This document shows, in pieces, positions 19,691 to 28,104 of a DNA stretch of 64,000 bases (position 1 is the stretch's first letter; every line of letters starts with the position of its first letter). This DNA is from Bacteroidetes bacterium B1(2017) (GTDB lineage: Bacteria > Bacteroidota > Bacteroidia > UKL13-3). The stretch is taken from contig NKJG01000003.1 of assembly GCA_002256395.1 (NCBI GenBank), forward strand, positions 372,001 to 436,000. Direction: 5' to 3'. Below the pieces are notes generated by a model. The model saw only the letters and a program-made list of their open reading frames with translations. It ran no database searches and had not been told where the DNA came from. The position numbers and the translations under genes are program-made.

Positions 19691-19806
19691 TAGGGTAGAC
19701 AAGCTTTTCTCGTTTTTTTTCTACTTTAATATTTCAAACAAATTCTGACTAAAAGTCGCTGGCATACAAATTGCCACTGCACAGAACAAAAAGCTGCCTT
19801 TTAAGG

Positions 19807-19836
19807 TTTGCGATTTATAAAATTACTATATATTTG
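19807..19836 (+). promoter_or_regulatory. Putative clpP promoter (TTTG-N18-TATATTTG)
   Basis: TTTG at 19807-19810 and TATATTTG at 19829-19836 match the Bacteroidota -33/-7 pair with an 18-bp spacer. The -7 element ends 16 bp before the clpP ATG. This is one of the best full promoter matches in the window. Confidence 0.6.
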
Positions 19837-19852
19837 ACCAAAACAAACGAGT

Positions 19853-20545
19853 ATGAACTTAGGAAATGAATTCCGCAAATACGCGGTAAAACACAAAGGC
19901 ATTAGCAGCATTAAAGTAGATGCCTATATGGAAAGTACCATGGAAGGTATGACCAGAACAGTTATTGAAGAACGCCCAATGAATTTTAGAGAAATTGATG
20001 TGTTCTCTCGCTTAATGGCCGACAGAATTATTTTCATGGGTATGCCTATCGATGATTATGTTGCCAATATTATTCAAGCGCAATTATTGTTTTTAGATTC
20101 AATGGATGCCCGTCGCGATATTCAAATGTATATTAATTCACCTGGTGGATCTGTATACGCCGGACTAGGAATTTATGATACCATGCAGTGGGTAAACCCA
20201 AGTGTGGCCACCATTTGCACTGGCTTAGCTGCATCAATGGCTGCTGTATTATTGTGTGCAGGTGAAAAAGGAAAACGTAGTGCCTTGCCTCATGCCAGAG
20301 TGATGATTCACCAACCATTAGGAGGTGCTCAAGGTCAAGCGTCGGATATTGAAATTACCGCTCGCGAAATTCAAAAGTTGAAAAAAGAATTGTATGATAT
20401 TATTGCCAGCCACACCGGTCAACCTTTTGATAAAGTTATGGCTGATAGTGATCGTGATTATTGGATGATTGCCGCTGAAGCCAAAGAATACGGTATGATT
20501 GACGATGTGTTGTTGAAACATAAAAAAGAAGAAGAAAAGAAATAA
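19853..20545 (+). CDS. clpP: ATP-dependent Clp protease proteolytic subunit
   Basis: A 230-residue serine protease that forms the ClpP barrel and degrades proteins unfolded by ClpX. The catalytic triad is visible: S128 in [13 protein letters not shown]153 in [11 protein letters not shown] and D202 in DSDRDYWM. The N-terminal extension of about 20 residues before the first helix is typical of Bacteroidota ClpP. clpX lies downstream but is separated by a terminator and a lipoprotein gene, and clpX has its own promoter-like motif. ClpP and ClpX are thus probably transcribed separately here. Confidence 0.97.
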   Translation: MNLGNEFRKYAVKHKGISSIKVDAYMESTMEGMTRTVIEERPMNFREIDVFSRLMADRIIFMGMPIDDYVANIIQAQLLFLDSMDARRDIQMYINSPGGSVYAGLGIYDTMQWVNPSVATICTGLAASMAAVLLCAGEKGKRSALPHARVMIHQPLGGAQGQASDIEITAREIQKLKKELYDIIASHTGQPFDKVMADSDRDYWMIAAEAKEYGMIDDVLLKHKKEEEKK

Positions 20546-20572
20546 ACAGCCATTTAAAGGCTAGTCTTTAAA

Positions 20573-20602
20573 GGAGTCGTTTAGTAAACGGCTCCTTTTT
20601 TT
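20573..20602 (+). terminator. Rho-independent terminator of clpP
   Basis: The stem GGAGTCGTTT / AAACGGCTCC (one G-U pair) has a 3-4 nt loop and a run of seven T. It lies 27 bp after the clpP stop. Confidence 0.85.
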
Positions 20603-20969
20603 ATGTAGATTGTTGAAGCTCTTTACAGTACAATTATTTGCAGAGCGCAACTCGCATGGATATTTCGCTAGTACATTTGTTATTGTATAGCCTTTGCCAT
20701 TTTTTTTGTCTTGGTTCAGACCTGTTTTAGGGTATTCCTTTTTTGTTATACTTTTCTATTTGCACAGCCTAAACCACCTTTAAAATAAGGAGATTCCTAG
20801 GTTTTCCTTAATATGTATATTATGTTACACAAAAGCGCTCTTATTAACAAGGCCTTGTGATTAGTGGATTATTGCATGCTAAGTTGCCCTGTATCCAATT
20901 TAATAGCCATAAGTTTATTTAAGTCGCGTATGTCGCATTTAACAAGCATCTTGAGCTAATTTTAATTGT

Positions 20970-20999
20970 TTTGGATAGGAGGTAGATACTATAAATTTG
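20970..20999 (+). promoter_or_regulatory. Putative lipoprotein-gene promoter (TTTG-N18-TAAATTTG)
   Basis: TTTG at 20970-20973 and TAAATTTG at 20992-20999 match both Bacteroidota boxes with 18-bp spacing, 23 bp before the ATG. Confidence 0.55.
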
Positions 21000-21022
21000 T
21001 TTCATACAAAACCTAATCTAGT

Positions 21023-21505
21023 ATGGAATTACCTGTACCGAATAAAATTTTTCTACTTTCACTCTTAATGCTGGGAAGCATATGGAGTGGGTGTACTAAA
21101 GCTCCTATTGGCACCGAAACCGTAACACCTAAATGTGTGCCCGATAAATTGCCAAGTCAATACAAAGCTGTTTTTATTGATGATGTGTTGCCCAATGCTA
21201 GCAGTCAATCTCCTGTGGCTGTTTTTAAATTTAATCAAACGTTAAACACATACGCCAACACCTCTTGCAAAACCAAACCAAACGAGTGCGAAACACGTCT
21301 ATACATCCAAAATATTTCAGGATATAATATGCGTATGTCGTATTCAATTAATTATTTGCAAGGTTCTAATGCTTGGACAGCTGATGGTTTTGCTGATATT
21401 CCTACTGATAGCGTGTATGATGCAGGAGTGGTGAATTGCAATTGTGGATGGGTTTCTTCTGGATCTATGATTGTGATGAAGAAAGGTGTAACATATAAAA
21501 ATTAA
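21023..21505 (+). CDS. Small lipoprotein of unknown function between clpP and clpX
   Basis: 160 residues with a signal peptide and lipobox IWSGC (lipidated C24). The mature part contains several cysteines (C38, the CKTKPNEC loop and CNCGW near the C-terminus) that could form disulfides in the periplasm or on the surface. I do not recognise the family. It has its own promoter-like sequence and stops 28 bp before clpX, so it may partly read through into clpX. No functional link to proteolysis is evident. Confidence 0.7.
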   Translation: MELPVPNKIFLLSLLMLGSIWSGCTKAPIGTETVTPKCVPDKLPSQYKAVFIDDVLPNASSQSPVAVFKFNQTLNTYANTSCKTKPNECETRLYIQNISGYNMRMSYSINYLQGSNAWTADGFADIPTDSVYDAGVVNCNCGWVSSGSMIVMKKGVTYKN

Positions 21506-21517
21506 CAACAATAGGCT

Positions 21518-21525
21518 TATCTTTG
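21518..21525 (+). promoter_or_regulatory. Putative -7 promoter element (TATCTTTG) of clpX
   Basis: An exact match to TAnnTTTG, 8 bp before the clpX ATG, so the transcript would have a very short leader. A clear -33 TTTG is lacking. Confidence 0.45.
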
Positions 21526-21533
21526 CAGCCTAA

Positions 21534-22766
21534 ATGGCAAAGAAAAAAGAAGATATCTGCTCTTTTTGTGGCAGAAGTAGAAGCGAAGTAAGTTATCTCA
21601 TTTCGGGCTTAGATGCATTGATATGCGAAAATTGTATCGGTCAGGCTTTCCGAATTATTAATGAGGACAAAGAAACAGCTGATAGAAAAAGTGCAGAAGT
21701 AGCAATTCAATTGCTTAAGCCAGCTGAAATTAAACAACATCTCGATCAATATGTGATTGGCCAAAACGATGCTAAAAAGGTTTTAAGTGTAGCTGTTTAC
21801 AACCACTTTAAACGCATTTTGGCAAAAAAGGATAATGAGGTTGAATTAGAAAAATCAAATATTTTAATGGTTGGCGAAACGGGTACAGGTAAAACCTTAC
21901 TTGCCAAAACCCTCGCCAGAATGTTGCAAGTGCCATTCTGTATAGCCGATGCCACCGTTTTAACAGAGGCCGGTTATGTAGGAGAGGATGTAGAAAGTGT
22001 TTTAACTCGCTTGCTACAAGCAGCTAATTACGATGTGGCTGCCGCCGAACGCGGAATAATTTATATTGATGAGATTGATAAAATTAGTAGAAAAAGTGAT
22101 AACCCAAGCATCACCCGCGATGTAAGTGGCGAAGGGGTTCAACAAGCTTTATTGAAGATTTTAGAAGGAACCGTTTCCAATGTTCCTCCTCAAGGGGGTA
22201 GAAAACATCCAGATCAAAAAATGATTCAGATTAATACTGAAAATATTTTATTTATCTGCGGTGGTGCATTCGAAGGAATTGATAAAATGATTGCGCGCCG
22301 TCTACAAACTCAAGCAATCGGTTTTAAAACAACCGAATTGCCTAATAAAGATTCGGATAGCAGCTTGTTAAAATATATTTCTGCGGCAGACCTTCGTACC
22401 TATGGCCTAATTCCTGAAATTATTGGTCGTATGCCAGTTCTTTGCCACCTAGAACCGCTTACCAAAGAAATATTAAAACGCATTTTGCTCGAACCTAAAA
22501 ATGCATTGATCAAACAATATATTCATTTGTTTTCTCTTGAAGGAATTGAACTTGAGTTTGCCGATGAGGTAGTAGATATGATTGTTGATACTGCTTTTGA
22601 ATTGAAACTTGGTGCCAGAGGCTTGCGCAGTATTTGCGAGGCTTTAATGATAGATTATATGTACGATGCTCCTTCTCAAAAGAGCATGAAGAAACTGCAT
22701 TTAACCGCCAAAGAAGCTGCTGATAAAATTGAACAAGTGAAGTTGCGTAACTACCAAGCTGCTTAG
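21534..22766 (+). CDS. clpX: ATP-dependent Clp protease ATP-binding subunit ClpX
   Basis: A 410-residue AAA+ unfoldase. The N-terminal zinc-binding domain has C9, C12, C31 and C34 (CSFC...CENC). The Walker A motif is GETGTGKT at about residues 114-121 and Walker B is [11 protein letters not shown]. The pore loop sits in [10 protein letters not shown], the ClpP-contact loop is near IGFKT, and sensor 2 is in [10 protein letters not shown]. It recognises tagged substrates and feeds them to ClpP. Its stop codon overlaps a GGTTCGAACC palindrome. Confidence 0.97.
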   Translation: MAKKKEDICSFCGRSRSEVSYLISGLDALICENCIGQAFRIINEDKETADRKSAEVAIQLLKPAEIKQHLDQYVIGQNDAKKVLSVAVYNHFKRILAKKDNEVELEKSNILMVGETGTGKTLLAKTLARMLQVPFCIADATVLTEAGYVGEDVESVLTRLLQAANYDVAAAERGIIYIDEIDKISRKSDNPSITRDVSGEGVQQALLKILEGTVSNVPPQGGRKHPDQKMIQINTENILFICGGAFEGIDKMIARRLQTQAIGFKTTELPNKDSDSSLLKYISAADLRTYGLIPEIIGRMPVLCHLEPLTKEILKRILLEPKNALIKQYIHLFSLEGIELEFADEVVDMIVDTAFELKLGARGLRSICEALMIDYMYDAPSQKSMKKLHLTAKEAADKIEQVKLRNYQAA

Positions 22767-22808
22767 GTTCGAACCAAACCAATAGTGTAAAAAGCTAAGG
22801 AATTAAGT

Positions 22809-23843
22809 ATGCCCCATATTAGCCGAAAAAAATTTACATATAAAGTTGGTCCGCAATTGCGCTCGTATCTTAAAAAATATGGTCGCGAAACCGATGTGCC
22901 TATCCATTATTCGGATTTAAAATTATACAAAGAAAGCATCTCTCATTACGATAAAAAGGGTAAAGATACTCTCTGGGAAACCTGTATTTATGCTCCAGAA
23001 GATCAAGATAGAATTTATCTTCACCTACTTGAAATTTATGCCTTACTAAAAGTAGGTGGCGATATGCAAGTAGTAGAACATTTAGGTGTGGATAGAATTG
23101 ATATTTGTCTTTACGGAAACACCTTGCCTTTCCGCATCCGAATTATCAATAGGCTTAATGATAACTTTGACTATTTCTATGTAAAAAACGCAGATGCTTC
23201 GCGTATTTATGGATTGGAATTAGAACACCTTCTTTCTCCAAATAGAATTAGTTATTTGGTTTCCGACGATTCGTTAATAGAAGAACATATTGTGGGTATT
23301 CCTGGCGACGAATTTATTAAGCACCATATTTATGAGGGCGATTTTAATGGAACACGCTTGGCTAAAGAGTTTGTTAAATTTAATGAGCGTTGTTTAATTA
23401 GACTTTTAGGTGATATGCATTCGAGTAATTTTGTTGTTCAAATCACTCCCGATTTTGATGAAACAAATTATCGTATTCGTGCCATAGATTTTGATCAACA
23501 ATCGTTTGAAGGACGGAAAAATATTTACCTGCCTCAATTTTATAAACAGAATAAATTTTTCTTTGATAACGTGCAAAAATTTGTGAGCAAAAAAAGCTTA
23601 CAACAATATCAACGCGAAGAAAGAATGGTAATGATAGCGAGGATGAGAGCCGCTAAATGGCCTTTGCTAAACCTACTGGAGGCCATGGGCCAAGAGCCAA
23701 TTGCGCCTATCGAAAATGTTAAAAAATTAGCAGAAGAACTGGCTGCCTATTATAATAGTCCACGCATATTAAATGCTAAAAATATGGGTGAAATTGTAAA
23801 AGCTTCTTTACTCGAAGCACTTCGTGTTCGCAAGAAAAATTAA
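22809..23843 (+). CDS. Conserved protein of unknown function with kinase-like motifs
   Basis: 344 residues, no signal peptide or membrane segment, so probably cytoplasmic. The middle has RLLGDMHSSNFVV (about residues 196-208) followed by YRIRAIDFDQQSF. That pattern resembles the HGDxHxxN and IDFD catalytic and metal loops of aminoglycoside phosphotransferase/HipA-like kinases. An ATP-binding Lys region is not obvious, so the kinase-like fold is an inference from two motifs only. It starts 42 bp after clpX and converges with the acyltransferase gene. Its function is unknown. Confidence 0.6.
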   Translation: MPHISRKKFTYKVGPQLRSYLKKYGRETDVPIHYSDLKLYKESISHYDKKGKDTLWETCIYAPEDQDRIYLHLLEIYALLKVGGDMQVVEHLGVDRIDICLYGNTLPFRIRIINRLNDNFDYFYVKNADASRIYGLELEHLLSPNRISYLVSDDSLIEEHIVGIPGDEFIKHHIYEGDFNGTRLAKEFVKFNERCLIRLLGDMHSSNFVVQITPDFDETNYRIRAIDFDQQSFEGRKNIYLPQFYKQNKFFFDNVQKFVSKKSLQQYQREERMVMIARMRAAKWPLLNLLEAMGQEPIAPIENVKKLAEELAAYYNSPRILNAKNMGEIVKASLLEALRVRKKN

Positions 23844-23851
23844 ATAGTATT

Positions 23852-24496
23852 TCAATTCCATTGAATATCCCTTCGGATAATTTTAGCTGGATGACCTCCA
23901 ATTAAGCAGTTTTCCTCTTCAAAAACTCCTTTTACTACAGAGTTTGCTGCTAATACACACCCATTTGGTATGCTTGTTCCTTTATATATTTTAACACCAT
24001 TAGCTATCCAAACATTGTTCCCAATTACAATTCCATCACCAGAATCTCTCTTTCCTTCGTATGCAATTGTGTGAAAGTCTTCGTCTAAAAATTGGCAATC
24101 CCAAGCAATCACACATTCCTTTCCAATAGCTAAAGAGTGCATTATTATTAATTTGGTATTAGAATTCATATACCCGCCTTCGCCAATAGTAACTTTTGCA
24201 TCCTTGCCAATATCAATCCTGCATCCTCGGCCAATTGAGTACTTTCCTAAGATGCTTAATGTTCCATTAATATTTAATAAGGTTCTATCTTTTCTATGCA
24301 TAAATCCAACATACCTTACTCCAATTTCTAAGGTGTTACTGGTATGTAAGTTTTGTATCCCTTTTATGCTACAGTTTTGATGAAGTAGGAGCGTTTTATT
24401 TTGGACCAATTTGTAATATGCCATTCGTATCATTAACCATAGAAACCATGTTTCCGATTTCCTACATTTGGCATACACTAATCGTAAGGATTGCAT
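23852..24496 (-). CDS. Hexapeptide-repeat (LbH) acyltransferase
   Basis: 214 residues. From about residue 55 the sequence is a left-handed beta-helix of imperfect hexapeptide repeats (IGRGCRIDIGKDAKVTIG, IVIGNNVWIANGVKIYKG, NGCVLAANSVVKG). It ends with the usual cap GGHPAKIIRRDI. This is the WbbJ/maltose-O-acetyltransferase group that moves acetyl or other acyl groups onto sugars, often in surface polysaccharide synthesis. The catalytic His is probably H138 in DEDFHTI. No sugar-biosynthesis genes lie nearby, so the acceptor is unknown. Confidence 0.85.
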   Translation of the reverse strand: MQSLRLVYAKCRKSETWFLWLMIRMAYYKLVQNKTLLLHQNCSIKGIQNLHTSNTLEIGVRYVGFMHRKDRTLLNINGTLSILGKYSIGRGCRIDIGKDAKVTIGEGGYMNSNTKLIIMHSLAIGKECVIAWDCQFLDEDFHTIAYEGKRDSGDGIVIGNNVWIANGVKIYKGTSIPNGCVLAANSVVKGVFEEENCLIGGHPAKIIRRDIQWN

Positions 24497-24514
24497 GTGG
24501 TTAAAGTAAGATTT

Positions 24515-24973
24515 TTAAACCCCAAACTGACTCAAGTGATGGTCGAGGTGCTTGTAAAACATATTGTTCCAACCAGTACTATCCAATATCCCAAACGAGT
24601 GCGATTCTTTGTTTTCGAAATGACTTTGACCTAATTCTTGAGTTTTTAAAATGTAGTCAATTAGCCTTTTCTTTTCTGCCTCAAATTCTCTTTGTCCAAC
24701 TATTATAAATGCAGGAGCGGTTTGACTAGATTTTTTGTAGGGTGTTTCGCTAATAACAATGTTTTTTACAAAGAGTTTCAATAATAATTTGGTAAAGGCA
24801 TTTGGCTTGTGATGGTTATTTTCATAAACCATTTCATAGGTAACACTGCAATGAGCCAACATTTGGTCAACATTCATTTTGCCCCATAAGGCTTGGGTAG
24901 AAGGACTTAATTTGTTTATTCTATCTACAATTTGTTGGGTAACTTCTTTGCTGAAAATATTTGCTAAAGCCAT
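24515..24973 (-). CDS. DUF1569-like protein
   Basis: 152 residues, soluble, no signal peptide. The features LWGKMNVDQMLAHCSVTYEMVY and the C-terminal HFENKESHSFG...WNNMFYKHLDHHLSQFG match the DUF1569/DinB-like four-helix pattern, with scattered His residues (H41, H103-type positions and the C-terminal LDHHL) that could bind a metal. DinB-fold proteins include thiol transferases, but no activity can be assigned here. It lies 18 bp upstream of the acyltransferase on the same strand. Confidence 0.7.
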   Translation of the reverse strand: MALANIFSKEVTQQIVDRINKLSPSTQALWGKMNVDQMLAHCSVTYEMVYENNHHKPNAFTKLLLKLFVKNIVISETPYKKSSQTAPAFIIVGQREFEAEKKRLIDYILKTQELGQSHFENKESHSFGILDSTGWNNMFYKHLDHHLSQFGV

Positions 24974-25042
24974 TTGTTTTTAAGTTTTAATTAAACAAAG
25001 TAAACCCTTTCTGCTTTAAATTAAAATTTACAGAATTATCTA

Positions 25043-25450
25043 TTAGTTAAATCTTAGTTCACAAAGCTCTTTTCCAATTTCATGAATGCCTTCAAGTATT
25101 TTATTTGTTTGCTTTGTTGATGGCTTTTTCTTTCCTTGAACATATTGAGAAAATAAGGTTGGATGTATACCTACTCGCTCTGCAATAAACTTGGCATTTA
25201 ATACCCTGTAATATTGGAAAAATTGTTTCAAATCTACGGTTAATATCAATTTGCTTTTTGAAATACGCACCTCTTCTTCTTCAAAGGCTAACTGTAACGC
25301 TTCAAAAGCAGCCTCTCTTAAGTGAGTAATGCTCTTTCCTGTGGTAGCAATTGCATACGCATTATTATACGCAGAATATCCTGTGGAGGTTATTTCCACT
25401 GTGAATTCATATGCTTTTTTTGTTGCTTTCATGTTTTTATTAATTCTCAT
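25043..25450 (-). CDS. hicB: HicB-type antitoxin with C-terminal HTH
   Basis: 135 residues. The N-terminal half (AYNNAYAIATTGKSITHLREAAFEALQLAFEE) resembles the partial RNase H-like HicB fold that blocks HicA. The C-terminal half (AERVGIHPTLFSQYVQGKKKPSTKQTNKILEGI) is an Xre-type helix-turn-helix that would bind the operator. The start overlaps the end of hicA by 11 bp (ATGAGAATTAA), typical of toxin-antitoxin coupling; an alternative start at 25432 would remove the overlap. It neutralises the HicA toxin and probably represses the pair through the 20-bp palindrome upstream of hicA. Confidence 0.85.
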   Translation of the reverse strand: MRINKNMKATKKAYEFTVEITSTGYSAYNNAYAIATTGKSITHLREAAFEALQLAFEEEEVRISKSKLILTVDLKQFFQYYRVLNAKFIAERVGIHPTLFSQYVQGKKKPSTKQTNKILEGIHEIGKELCELRFN

Positions 25451-25634
25451 TTACTATTCCTGCTTGCTTTAATATCTTTTTCTCAAGACCTTTTCCTATT
25501 TCATCACTGCCATGGTTTGGAACAATAATAAAATACGAATGATAGGCGTGTTTTAATTTAATATGTAATCCTTTTTGTGAAACCGCATACCAACCGCTAA
25601 CTCTAAGGATTCGGATTAGTTCTGAACATTTCAT
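25440..25634 (-). CDS. hicA: HicA-type mRNA interferase toxin
   Basis: A 64-residue HicA double-stranded-RNA-binding-like toxin. The family pattern is present: an N-terminal KCSELIRILRVSGWYAVSQKG, then LHIKLKH with the catalytic His, VPNHGSDEIGKG and the closing ILKQAGI. HicA cleaves mRNA when free of HicB. hicA is first and hicB second, the common order. The coding sequence looks intact, so a working pair is likely. The promoter and operator lie immediately upstream on the minus strand. Confidence 0.9.
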   Translation of the reverse strand: MKCSELIRILRVSGWYAVSQKGLHIKLKHAYHSYFIIVPNHGSDEIGKGLEKKILKQAGIVNEN

Positions 25635-25939
25635 AAACTATTTTTCTTTCCTAACGCCTTTTCAAAGGTAAATAATAATTTACCTGACTTACAAGTTTTT
25701 TTCATATTTATTTTTAATGATTCAACCTAAACTTACTGCATAGTTGTATTTAGGTAGGCTTTACTTAATAATGAATTATAGATTTTTAGTAGGTTTTAAT
25801 AGTCAAAGTCCTCGTGCAACGTAGGTTCGAGAATTTTCAGGTATCTAAGATTTTTGTTTGTAATGCTTTTCTAAATTGAAGGCAATTCTTAGCCTAATTC
25901 AAATTTGCTTTCTTAGAAAGAAAATGTATTTTGCGTGTA
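25635..25939. other. 305-bp divergent gap between hicA and the UMF1 transporter gene
   Basis: It contains the hicAB promoter-operator at its left end. The rest is AT-rich, with no RNA gene or reading frame that I can support. Near its right end, ATGTATTTTGCG may be part of the transporter promoter. Confidence 0.45.
25663..25685 (-). promoter_or_regulatory. hicAB promoter (TACCTTTG) overlapped by a perfect 20-bp inverted repeat
   Basis: On the minus strand 25663-25670 reads TACCTTTG, an exact -7 match 29 bp before hicA. AGGTAAAT-AATA-ATTTACCT at 25666-25685 is a perfect 8-bp inverted repeat with a 4-bp spacer. It covers the -7 region, so a bound HicB would block RNA polymerase. Confidence 0.7.
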
Positions 25940-27352
25940 ATGAGTCAACAATTAAACGATCCTAAGGTTACCCGTGCATGGACTATGTACGATTGGGCCA
26001 ATAGCGTTTTTTCACTATCTATTACTGCAACCTTGTTTCCAGTATATTTTAATAGTGTAAGCAAATCGGCTTCCATAGCAGCAGGTACCTATGATGCCAT
26101 AAACAATATTTCCTATATTGATGTATTCGGATTTAAGGTTGTTAATTCTGCCTTGTATACCTTTTGTGTTTCGCTTAGTTTTTTATTGGTCGCATTTATT
26201 AACCCAATACTTTCAGGTATCGCCGATGCCAAGCAAAACAAAAAGCAGTTCATGAAATTTTTCTGCTACCTGGGTTCTGCTTCATGTATGTTATTATACT
26301 TTTTTAGTCCTACAACTCTTTGGTTCGGTATACTTTGTTTTGTTTTAGGCCTTTTTGGTTTTGGTGGAAGTATTGTTTTTTACAATGCCTTTTTGCCCGA
26401 AATTGCTACCGAAGATCAATTTGATAGATTAAGCGCAAGAGGCTTTTCTCTTGGGTATGTAGGAAGTGTTATACTATTATTATTAAACCTAGCTTTAATA
26501 CAAAACGTTGGTTTGTTTTTTCCATTAGCAGAAAAGGCTCAAGAACTAATGTCGGCCGATTCAACTTTAACAAATGCCTTAGCTCTTGAAAGTGCTAAAG
26601 CTTATTATTCTGGCATTGCCATCAAATGGGCTTTTGTTACAGTTGGTTTATGGTGGGCGGGCTTTGCTCAAATTACCTTTCGCAGATTGCCAGAAAAAAC
26701 TAGGGGTGAACCCAAACCCGGTGGTGTAATTAGCAATGGATTTAAAGAAATTAAAAAGGTATTTGGCGAATTAAATTTGCCCGCAAACGCTGTTGTTAAA
26801 AGGTATTTAATTGGTTACTTCTTTAGTGCTATGGGCGTTCAAACGGTAATGTATGTGGCAAGTATGTTTGGCGAAAAGGAACTAGGAATGAAGGCCGATA
26901 AATTAATATTAACCGTTTTAATTATTCAATTAATTGCCATCCTAGGTGCTTGGGGATTTGCAAAAATTTCTGCCTTTGTTGGAAATATTTACACGCTACT
27001 TTTTATGATACTTGTTTGGATTGGAATTACCACCGCTGCCTATTACGTTAATACCGAAAATCAATTCTTAGTTCTTGCTGCTGTGGTAGGTACAGTAATG
27101 GGAGGAATTCAATCTATGAGTAGAAGTACCTTTGCCAAACTCATTCCAGATGGGACTAAAGACACAGCTTCTTACTTCAGTTTTTATGACTTCTGTGAAA
27201 AAATGGCTACCGTTTTAGGTACACTTGCTTTTGCTCTTATCAACAATTACACACAAAATATGCGCTCCTCTGTGTTGGCTTTAATCATATTCTTTATATT
27301 AGCGCTGTTTTTTATTGCCCGCATCCAGAATTTTAAAGAGAAACATCCATAA
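25940..27352 (+). CDS. MFS transporter of the UMF1 type
   Basis: About 470 residues with 11-12 membrane segments. The N-terminus TRAWTMYDWANSVFSLSITATLFPVYF is the UMF1-family (Atg22-like) hallmark (YDWANSA-type). The rest includes SGIADAKQNKKQFM, the TM2-3 loop of MFS proteins, and FGGSIVFYNAFLPEIA. I chose the ATG at 25940 over the upstream TTG at 25931 because the MSQQLNDPKV start fits the family. Atg22 releases amino acids from the yeast vacuole; the bacterial substrates are not known. The stop directly precedes the next ATG (TAAATG), so the two are coupled. Confidence 0.87.
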   Translation: MSQQLNDPKVTRAWTMYDWANSVFSLSITATLFPVYFNSVSKSASIAAGTYDAINNISYIDVFGFKVVNSALYTFCVSLSFLLVAFINPILSGIADAKQNKKQFMKFFCYLGSASCMLLYFFSPTTLWFGILCFVLGLFGFGGSIVFYNAFLPEIATEDQFDRLSARGFSLGYVGSVILLLLNLALIQNVGLFFPLAEKAQELMSADSTLTNALALESAKAYYSGIAIKWAFVTVGLWWAGFAQITFRRLPEKTRGEPKPGGVISNGFKEIKKVFGELNLPANAVVKRYLIGYFFSAMGVQTVMYVASMFGEKELGMKADKLILTVLIIQLIAILGAWGFAKISAFVGNIYTLLFMILVWIGITTAAYYVNTENQFLVLAAVVGTVMGGIQSMSRSTFAKLIPDGTKDTASYFSFYDFCEKMATVLGTLAFALINNYTQNMRSSVLALIIFFILALFFIARIQNFKEKHP

Positions 27353-28072
27353 ATGAAGGTAGATCTGTTTATTCCTTGCTTCGTCGATCAGTTTAGTCCC
27401 GACACCGGCTTTAATATGGCTAAGGTGCTCGAAAAACTTGGTTGTAAAGTACATTATAATACAGAACAAACTTGTTGTGGTTTGCCTGCTTTTAACGCGG
27501 GTCATTGGGAAGATGCACGAGAAATAGGTGAGAAGCTTTTAAATGAAGTGGCCACAGATAAAACGCTCGTATGTGGCGCTGCTTCTTGTACTGCCATGAT
27601 ACGCCATTCATACGATTTGCTTTTTCAAAACTCTAGCTATCACAATAAATACCGCCAACTACAAAAGAAAAACTTTGAATTGAGTGAGTTTATTGTTGAT
27701 GTGCTAAAAGTTGAATCCCTTGAATCTAAACTCAACGCTAAAGTTGTGTACCTCGATTCTTGTCATGCACTTAACCATTGCCAAATTAAGGAGCAACCTC
27801 GCAAACTTTTGCGAATGGTAGAGGGTCTAGAGCTTCTAGAATTGGCTAATCCCAACGAATGTTGCGGGTTTGGAGGTACTTTCTCCCTAAATTTCGAATC
27901 ACTTAGTGTGCAAATGGCTGAGCAAAAAATTCAACAAATTATGCAAACTGGGGCCGAGGTAATTGTGTCAACAGACTATGCCTGCCTGATGCATTTACAT
28001 AGCTTCATTAAAAAACAAAACATACCTCTTCGCATCATGCATTTAGCAGATGTACTTGCAAGCGGACTTTAA
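27353..28072 (+). CDS. LutA/YkgE-type (Fe-S)-binding protein
   Basis: 239 residues with two CCG domains: CCGLPAFNAGHW at about residues 43-54 and CCGFGGTFSLNFE at about residues 172-184, plus VYLDSCH and CGAASCTAMI. These motifs bind a cubane or non-cubane iron-sulfur cluster in LutA, GlpC and heterodisulfide-reductase subunits. LutA works with LutB and LutC in lactate oxidation. Those partners are not adjacent, which is common in Bacteroidota, where they can be elsewhere. It is translationally coupled to the UMF1 transporter and 32 bp upstream of the Bax-inhibitor gene. Confidence 0.85.
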   Translation: MKVDLFIPCFVDQFSPDTGFNMAKVLEKLGCKVHYNTEQTCCGLPAFNAGHWEDAREIGEKLLNEVATDKTLVCGAASCTAMIRHSYDLLFQNSSYHNKYRQLQKKNFELSEFIVDVLKVESLESKLNAKVVYLDSCHALNHCQIKEQPRKLLRMVEGLELLELANPNECCGFGGTFSLNFESLSVQMAEQKIQQIMQTGAEVIVSTDYACLMHLHSFIKKQNIPLRIMHLADVLASGL

Positions 28073-28104
28073 TACAAACAATCAACTAAAATAAATTATA
28101 AAAA

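Larger units (their letters stand above)
20546..21022. other. 477-bp gap between clpP and the lipoprotein gene
   Basis: It holds the clpP terminator, one copy of the GGTTCAGACC palindrome variant at 20713-20722 and the promoter of the next gene at its right end. No reading frame above 25 codons with a plausible start is convincing, and I see no RNA gene. Confidence 0.5.

Noticed and set aside
20656..20730. A 24-codon ORF in the clpP-lipoprotein gap
   Set aside because: Too short, no promoter in a suitable position, and the translation has no sign of selection.
25043..25634. hicAB as part of a prophage or genomic island
   Set aside because: No integrase, transposase or phage genes lie nearby, and the neighbours are ordinary metabolic and transport genes.
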